The translations under genes and the position numbers were made by a program. A stretch of 64,000 nucleotides of DNA, taken from assembly GCA_017643925.1 (NCBI GenBank), contig JAEPML010000015.1, positions 1 through 64,000 on the forward strand. The letters run 5' to 3'. Below are positions 60,505 to 64,000 of the stretch, one piece after another. The stretch comes from Roseibium sp. GTDB taxonomy: Bacteria; Pseudomonadota; Alphaproteobacteria; Rhizobiales; Stappiaceae. Position 1 is the first letter of the stretch; the number at the start of each line of letters is the position of its first letter. The notes beneath the pieces are model-generated. The model worked only from the letters and a program-made list of their open reading frames with translations, was not told the DNA's origin and made no database searches.

Positions 60505-61350
60505 TCATTGACCATTGTGCCGGACGGAACTTTCCTTGCGAGACACCACAAAATGCCAGGCTAGCATCACCGCAAACGGCAGCGAGGGCCAGATGAACCA
60601 GAGTGTGGAAAGCCCGGAAGTCAACAGGTTGAGAATGAAGAAAAATCCGATCATGAAGACGCAGTTGCGGATTTTCCTGGGCTGGCTTCTCAACCACCGG
60701 CGTGCCTGCTCGAAACCGCTGGCGACGGCGCGGGTATCCTTGTCCCAGTCCTGTGGATGGGCACCGGCCTCGTTAGCGCGCGACCTGTGATCTGCTGTCG
60801 GCTCTTCCCGCACCGTCGGTGCATTGCGTCCGCCCAATCGAACGGAATAGGTTTCAACCGGATCGGTCACATTCTTGACCTGCCGCGCGCCTGCGGGATC
60901 AAAACCGATAGCCATCTTGGTCTTTACCTGATCATAGACAGACTGCGACAGCATGATGCCGCCCTTCGGGGCCAGTTCCTGCAGACGTGCAGCCACATTC
61001 ACCCCGTCGCCGTAAATGTCATCCCCTTCCACCATGATGTCGCCGAGATTGATCCCGATGCGGAACTCCATCCGGTTCGCGTCCGGAATGTCGGCATTGC
61101 GGAGTGACAATTCGTTCTGGATATCGACCGCACATTGAACGGCTTCAATGACGGACGTGAATTCGATGATTACCGCGTCACCCCAGGTGTTGACGATCCG
61201 GCCATTGTGGCCTTCGGTCAATGACGACATCACCGAACGATAAGCCTTCAGGCGATCAAGGGTGCCATCCTCGTCCCGCTCCATGAGCTTTGAGTAATGC
61301 GCGACATCCGCGCACATGATCGCCGCAAGTCGGCGTTTTACCCGTTGCAT
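60505..61350 (-). CDS. Class III adenylate cyclase with C-terminal 2TM domain
   Basis: The 281-aa protein from ATG 61350 has a rhizobial-type cyclase domain: RRLAAIMCADVAHYSKLMERDEDG (metal Asp), GRIVNTWGDAVIIEF (second Asp), RIGINLGDIMVEGDDIYGDGVNVAARL, and the usual LSQSVYDQVKTKM. After a charged linker the last ~70 residues form a 2TM domain (NCVFMIGFFFILNLLTSG; FIWPSLPFAVMLAWHFVV). Inner-membrane location is likely. A start upstream at 61419 seems less likely. Confidence 0.92.
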   Translation of the reverse strand: MQRVKRRLAAIMCADVAHYSKLMERDEDGTLDRLKAYRSVMSSLTEGHNGRIVNTWGDAVIIEFTSVIEAVQCAVDIQNELSLRNADIPDANRMEFRIGINLGDIMVEGDDIYGDGVNVAARLQELAPKGGIMLSQSVYDQVKTKMAIGFDPAGARQVKNVTDPVETYSVRLGGRNAPTVREEPTADHRSRANEAGAHPQDWDKDTRAVASGFEQARRWLRSQPRKIRNCVFMIGFFFILNLLTSGLSTLWFIWPSLPFAVMLAWHFVVSRKESSVRHNGQ

Positions 61351-61455
61351 CTGCTCACCCCTGATTGGCATACGACTAGGAATGGGAAGCCCAATGGAGA
61401 ATTGCAAGCAATAATCCACCGAATTCGATATCTAATTGCCCGGTTGGAAGCGCGC

Positions 61456-61884
61456 CTACCCTTGTTCCGGGCTGTTTCGCGACAGGTTTCTGAGCGTCTC
61501 CAGGGCAAGTTCGGCTTTTTCCTCGGGTACGAAGACATGGTCATGGTAATAGGCTGCCACTACATTGGCCGAGATGCCCCGATCTGCCAGCGCTCTGGCG
61601 ATCGCGGCGGTCAAGCCGACGGCCTCCAGCGAGGAATGCACCGTCAGCGTAATCCGTCGAAACCACTCCGCCTCGGCCAGGCCAAGTTCACGCGCACGTT
61701 CCACAGGCAGGATCGCCGTTACGCCTTCCGTCTCGCAAAACACACCAATCGGCTCATACTCAGCCAGGTCCATCATGGACTTCGATGCGAAAGTGCAAAA
61801 AACATAAGGTTCGGGATCCAGCATCGGCCGCATATGGGCAATCAGTTTTTGAAGGTCTGTTTCACCGGTCATGCGGGCTCTCAT
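61456..61884 (-). CDS. ACT-domain protein
   Basis: The 142-aa protein consists of an ACT-like regulatory fold: PEPYVFCTFASKSMMDLAEYEPIGVFCETEGVTAILPVERA, then RRITLTVHSSLEAVGLTAAIARALADRGIS and VVAAYYHDHVFVPEEKAELAL. This two-ACT arrangement is a stand-alone family in proteobacteria that probably binds an amino acid. It is a single gene next to the agmatinase gene, on the same strand. Confidence 0.9.
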   Translation of the reverse strand: MRARMTGETDLQKLIAHMRPMLDPEPYVFCTFASKSMMDLAEYEPIGVFCETEGVTAILPVERARELGLAEAEWFRRITLTVHSSLEAVGLTAAIARALADRGISANVVAAYYHDHVFVPEEKAELALETLRNLSRNSPEQG

Positions 61885-61948
61885 GGAAATTGGAATCGTT
61901 TCGATGTCTTCAGCTCTGTCTCCACCGGGCAGGGACTGAATTCAACCG

Positions 61949-62923
61949 CTATGCAGCGGAATTGCGCACAACGCTGGTCGCAATGTTGCAGAGCATCTCG
62001 AACATGATCGACACGCCGAGAAAAGCTGTTGCACCGCTCTGGTCAAATGGCGGCGAAACCTCGACAAGATCCGCCCCGACAATGTTGACCCCGTCGAGCA
62101 ACCGGGCGACTTGCAGAGCCTGAAAAGAATTCGGGCCGCCAACTTCGGGTGTCCCGGTTCCAGGTGCGAAGGCCGGATCGACAAAATCAATGTCATAGGA
62201 AACATAGGTTTCCTGCTTCCCGGCGATCTCCCGGGCTTCGGACATGACATCTTCGACGCCCCGGTCGTGAAACTCCTCAATCGCAATGACGCGTATGCCG
62301 ACACTGTCCGCGAAGTCCCGATCCTCGCTGTCATAGGCTGTCCCGCGAATGCCGATCTGCACGACCCGCTTCGGATCGAGGAGCCCCTCCTCGACCGCCC
62401 GGCGAAAGGGCGTGCCGTGAGTGTATTGCATACCGCCGAAATAACTTGCGAACAGATCTGTGTGACTGTCGAAATGGATCATGCCCAGGGGACGGTTTCT
62501 GGCAAGAGACCTCAGGATCGGCAGCGAGCACAGATGATCGCCTCCCGCCGAAAGCGGGATGATCCGGGCCTCCACGACACGGTCGTAAAAAGCGGTCATC
62601 CGCTCAAGACTGTCTTCGACGCTCGCCGGGTTGGGGCCAACATCTCCAAGGTCTGCGCAATTGACCAGCTCGAAAGGACGGACACCAGTTGCGCCATTCT
62701 GCGCACGGATCATGGTCGACATGTCGCGCAGCTGACGCGGTCCGTGGCGCGGTCCCGGTCGGTTGGTCGTTCCGCCGTCCCAGGGTGTTCCGATGAGCCC
62801 TACCTGGACATCTCGCAATTTCGGATCGTCCATGTCGACATGAGGCAGCCGCATGAAAGTCGGCACACCGGCAAAACGTGGCAAATCGAAACCTGAGACA
62901 GGGTGGAAAAAGGGGTCGGTCAC
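61949..62923 (-). CDS. Agmatinase/ureohydrolase
   Basis: The 324-aa enzyme hydrolyses agmatine or a related guanidino compound to urea. Mn-binding motifs are complete: SAGGDHL, MIHFDSHTDLF (D-x-H-x-D) and SYDIDFVDPAFAPGTGTPEVGG (D-x-D). The start region GVPTFMRLPHVD and DVQVGLIGTPWDGGTTNRPG is agmatinase-like. GTG start with AAGGA upstream. No arginine decarboxylase is adjacent, so the true substrate is uncertain. Confidence 0.94.
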   Translation of the reverse strand: MTDPFFHPVSGFDLPRFAGVPTFMRLPHVDMDDPKLRDVQVGLIGTPWDGGTTNRPGPRHGPRQLRDMSTMIRAQNGATGVRPFELVNCADLGDVGPNPASVEDSLERMTAFYDRVVEARIIPLSAGGDHLCSLPILRSLARNRPLGMIHFDSHTDLFASYFGGMQYTHGTPFRRAVEEGLLDPKRVVQIGIRGTAYDSEDRDFADSVGIRVIAIEEFHDRGVEDVMSEAREIAGKQETYVSYDIDFVDPAFAPGTGTPEVGGPNSFQALQVARLLDGVNIVGADLVEVSPPFDQSGATAFLGVSIMFEMLCNIATSVVRNSAA

Positions 62924-63031
62924 GCGCGCTATCCTTGGCTGGCTGGGTTGACCGATCTAACCAGAACCGGGAGCAACATCCAAGTTTGGAAACAAGCTGA
63001 AGGCGTCAAGAAAAGGACGCGTCAGATCCGC

Positions 63032-63418
63032 TCAAAAACTCGCGACCCAGGCGCCCTCGATATACTCGGCCTCATCATCGCCGGGCCATGGCGGCATGGA
63101 AATACAGATGAATTCCAGTGGTTCGTTCCCGGTGTTGCGGTACTGAAAGGCTGTGCCGACGGGAATGTCGATCGATACGCCGGGTTCAAGATCCGTGATT
63201 CGTTCTTCAACCCCGTCGCTCCGCCAGATCTGCCCTGCACCCTTGAGCACATGCCAGAACTCACTGACGGTCCGGTGGCGTGTCGCCTTGTTGACCAGAC
63301 CGGCCGGGACGGTCGAATGAATCATGTTTCCGGTCGGCCCATCCATGATGAAGCGGATATCGGCTCCTGCCGGCGACTTCGCATCGGGTTCCGTCGGGAG
63401 CCTGGTCTGCTTCATCAT
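63032..63418 (-). CDS. Cupin-domain protein
   Basis: The 128-aa protein has a single cupin barrel: RHRTVSEFWHVLKGAGQIW (motif 1, with only part of the metal His/Glu set), VEERITDLEPGVSIDIPVGTAFQYRNTG and PLEFICISMPPWPGDDEAEY (motif 2 region). Motif 1 lacks the H-x-H pair, so metal binding may be lost or altered. It lies 28 bp after the isovaleryl-CoA dehydrogenase gene and is probably cotranscribed. Confidence 0.88.
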   Translation of the reverse strand: MMKQTRLPTEPDAKSPAGADIRFIMDGPTGNMIHSTVPAGLVNKATRHRTVSEFWHVLKGAGQIWRSDGVEERITDLEPGVSIDIPVGTAFQYRNTGNEPLEFICISMPPWPGDDEAEYIEGAWVASF

Positions 63419-63445
63419 CTTCTCTTTTTGTCCTTGAAATCCGGC

Positions 63446-64000
63446 TCATGATGTCTTGTTGAACAGTTCGCGGCCAATCAACATCCGCCGGATCTCGGAC
63501 GTGCCTGCGCCGATTTCGTAGAGTTTCGCATCACGCAGGAGCCGCCCGGTCGGATATTCGTTGATATACCCATTTCCGCCCAGAAGCTGGATAGCGTCCA
63601 GCGCCATTTTTGTCGCGTTTTCAGCAGCATAAAGAATGGCGCCTGCAGCATCTTCGCGGGTGGTCTCACCACGGTCACATGCCTTGGCAACTGCATAGAC
63701 GTAGGACTTCGACGCATTCATGCTGACATACATGTCAGCCACCTTGCCCTGAACCAGCTGGAACGTCCCGATCGGTTTACCGAACTGCTCGCGCTCGTGG
63801 ATATATGGAATGACCACATCCATGGCGGCCTGCATGATCCCGATCGCACAAGCGGCAAGGACAGCGCGCTCATAATCCAGTCCGGACATCAGGACATTGA
63901 CGCCCTTGCCGACTTCACCAAGCACGTTTTCTTCCGGAACCTCGCAATCCTGGAACACCAGCTCTCCCGTTTCCGAACCCCGCATGCCAAGCTTGTCGAG
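63446..64000 (-). CDS. ivd: Isovaleryl-CoA dehydrogenase (partial, 5' end outside window)
   Basis: The C-terminal ~185 residues of an acyl-CoA dehydrogenase are visible: LGMRGSETGELVFQDCEVPEEN, SGLDYERAVLAACAIG (the isovaleryl-CoA dehydrogenase catalytic-Glu segment), REQFGKPIGTFQLVQGKVADMY, and QLLGGNGYINEYPTGRLLRDAKLYEIGAGTSEIRRMLIGREL. The catalytic Glu in the LDYER segment distinguishes it from short-chain dehydrogenases and points to leucine breakdown. The frame runs off the right edge; the internal ATG near 63985 is not the real start. Confidence 0.93.
   Translation of the reverse strand, partial: LDKLGMRGSETGELVFQDCEVPEENVLGEVGKGVNVLMSGLDYERAVLAACAIGIMQAAMDVVIPYIHEREQFGKPIGTFQLVQGKVADMYVSMNASKSYVYAVAKACDRGETTREDAAGAILYAAENATKMALDAIQLLGGNGYINEYPTGRLLRDAKLYEIGAGTSEIRRMLIGRELFNKTS

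Noticed and set aside
1..64000. CRISPR arrays, rRNA or tRNA genes, IS elements
   Set aside because: I looked for regularly spaced direct repeats, cloverleaf-like T-loop sequences (GGTTCGA-type) and transposase motifs and found none that hold up. The integrase has no visible tRNA attachment site.

Overview
The window looks like a chromosomal segment of a marine alphaproteobacterium. The gene families and gene order (clpS-clpA, a short phasin, DUF1489, azlCD, an MFS-PlsC-AMP-ligase fusion, isovaleryl-CoA dehydrogenase, a dddP DMSP lyase) fit the Roseibium/Labrenzia-Stappiaceae area best. That placement is inference from gene content; no rRNA or tRNA gene is visible. 

Layout. (1) Positions 1-15.8 kb are a defence island read almost entirely on the minus strand. 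It holds a YhaN/YhaO (SbcC/SbcD-like) pair, a DUF4236 protein, a complete-looking type I Zorya operon (zorA, zorB, zorC, zorD, 13785 down to 5883), a voltage-gated-type K+ channel and a TerB-like/BRCT protein. The zorB reading frame is broken in two by a one-base phase change. (2) Positions 16-28 kb are accessory DNA read mostly on the plus strand: a large tyrosine recombinase, a Cys-His-Asp protein, two paralogous ~105-aa proteins (DUF6634-like), an AhpD-like protein, the DMSP lyase DddP, a PIN-domain protein and a soluble AAA+/M41 (FtsH-like) protease with no membrane segment. A promoter-like palindromic block occurs twice here, once in front of the PIN gene and once in front of a two-codon ORF. 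A structured non-coding stretch lies at 20.8-21.2 kb. (3) Positions 28-31.4 kb hold decayed genes (Na/Pi symporter with amber stop and lost 3' half; LysR-HupE chimera with a frameshift) around intact FAS1 and small membrane-protein genes. (4) Positions 31.5-64 kb are ordinary, densely packed chromosome: SelO; a TetR-pspA-yiaAB-aas membrane set; a PLP decarboxylase with divergent ArsR regulator; HIT; GST; azlCD; SDR; clpA/clpS; phasin; a SPOR-tailed D,D-carboxypeptidase; DnaJ/VWA; DUF2306/TetR; DUF1489; two adenylate cyclases; YdcF; ClpP; ACT; agmatinase; cupin; and the edge of an isovaleryl-CoA dehydrogenase. 

How the parts work together. Zorya is a known anti-phage machine: a ZorAB ion-driven membrane motor senses invasion, and ZorC with the helicase-nuclease ZorD attacks the DNA. 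The K+ channel, BRCT and DUF4236 genes beside it are candidates for accessory roles, but only by position. The best candidate for an undescribed system is the 19.1-27.3 kb module: AAA+-M41 protease, two DUF6634-like proteins, PIN protein and a shared palindromic promoter block. In the core part, several regulators face their targets across clear palindromic operators (34.7, 40.8, 43.6 and 52.7 kb).
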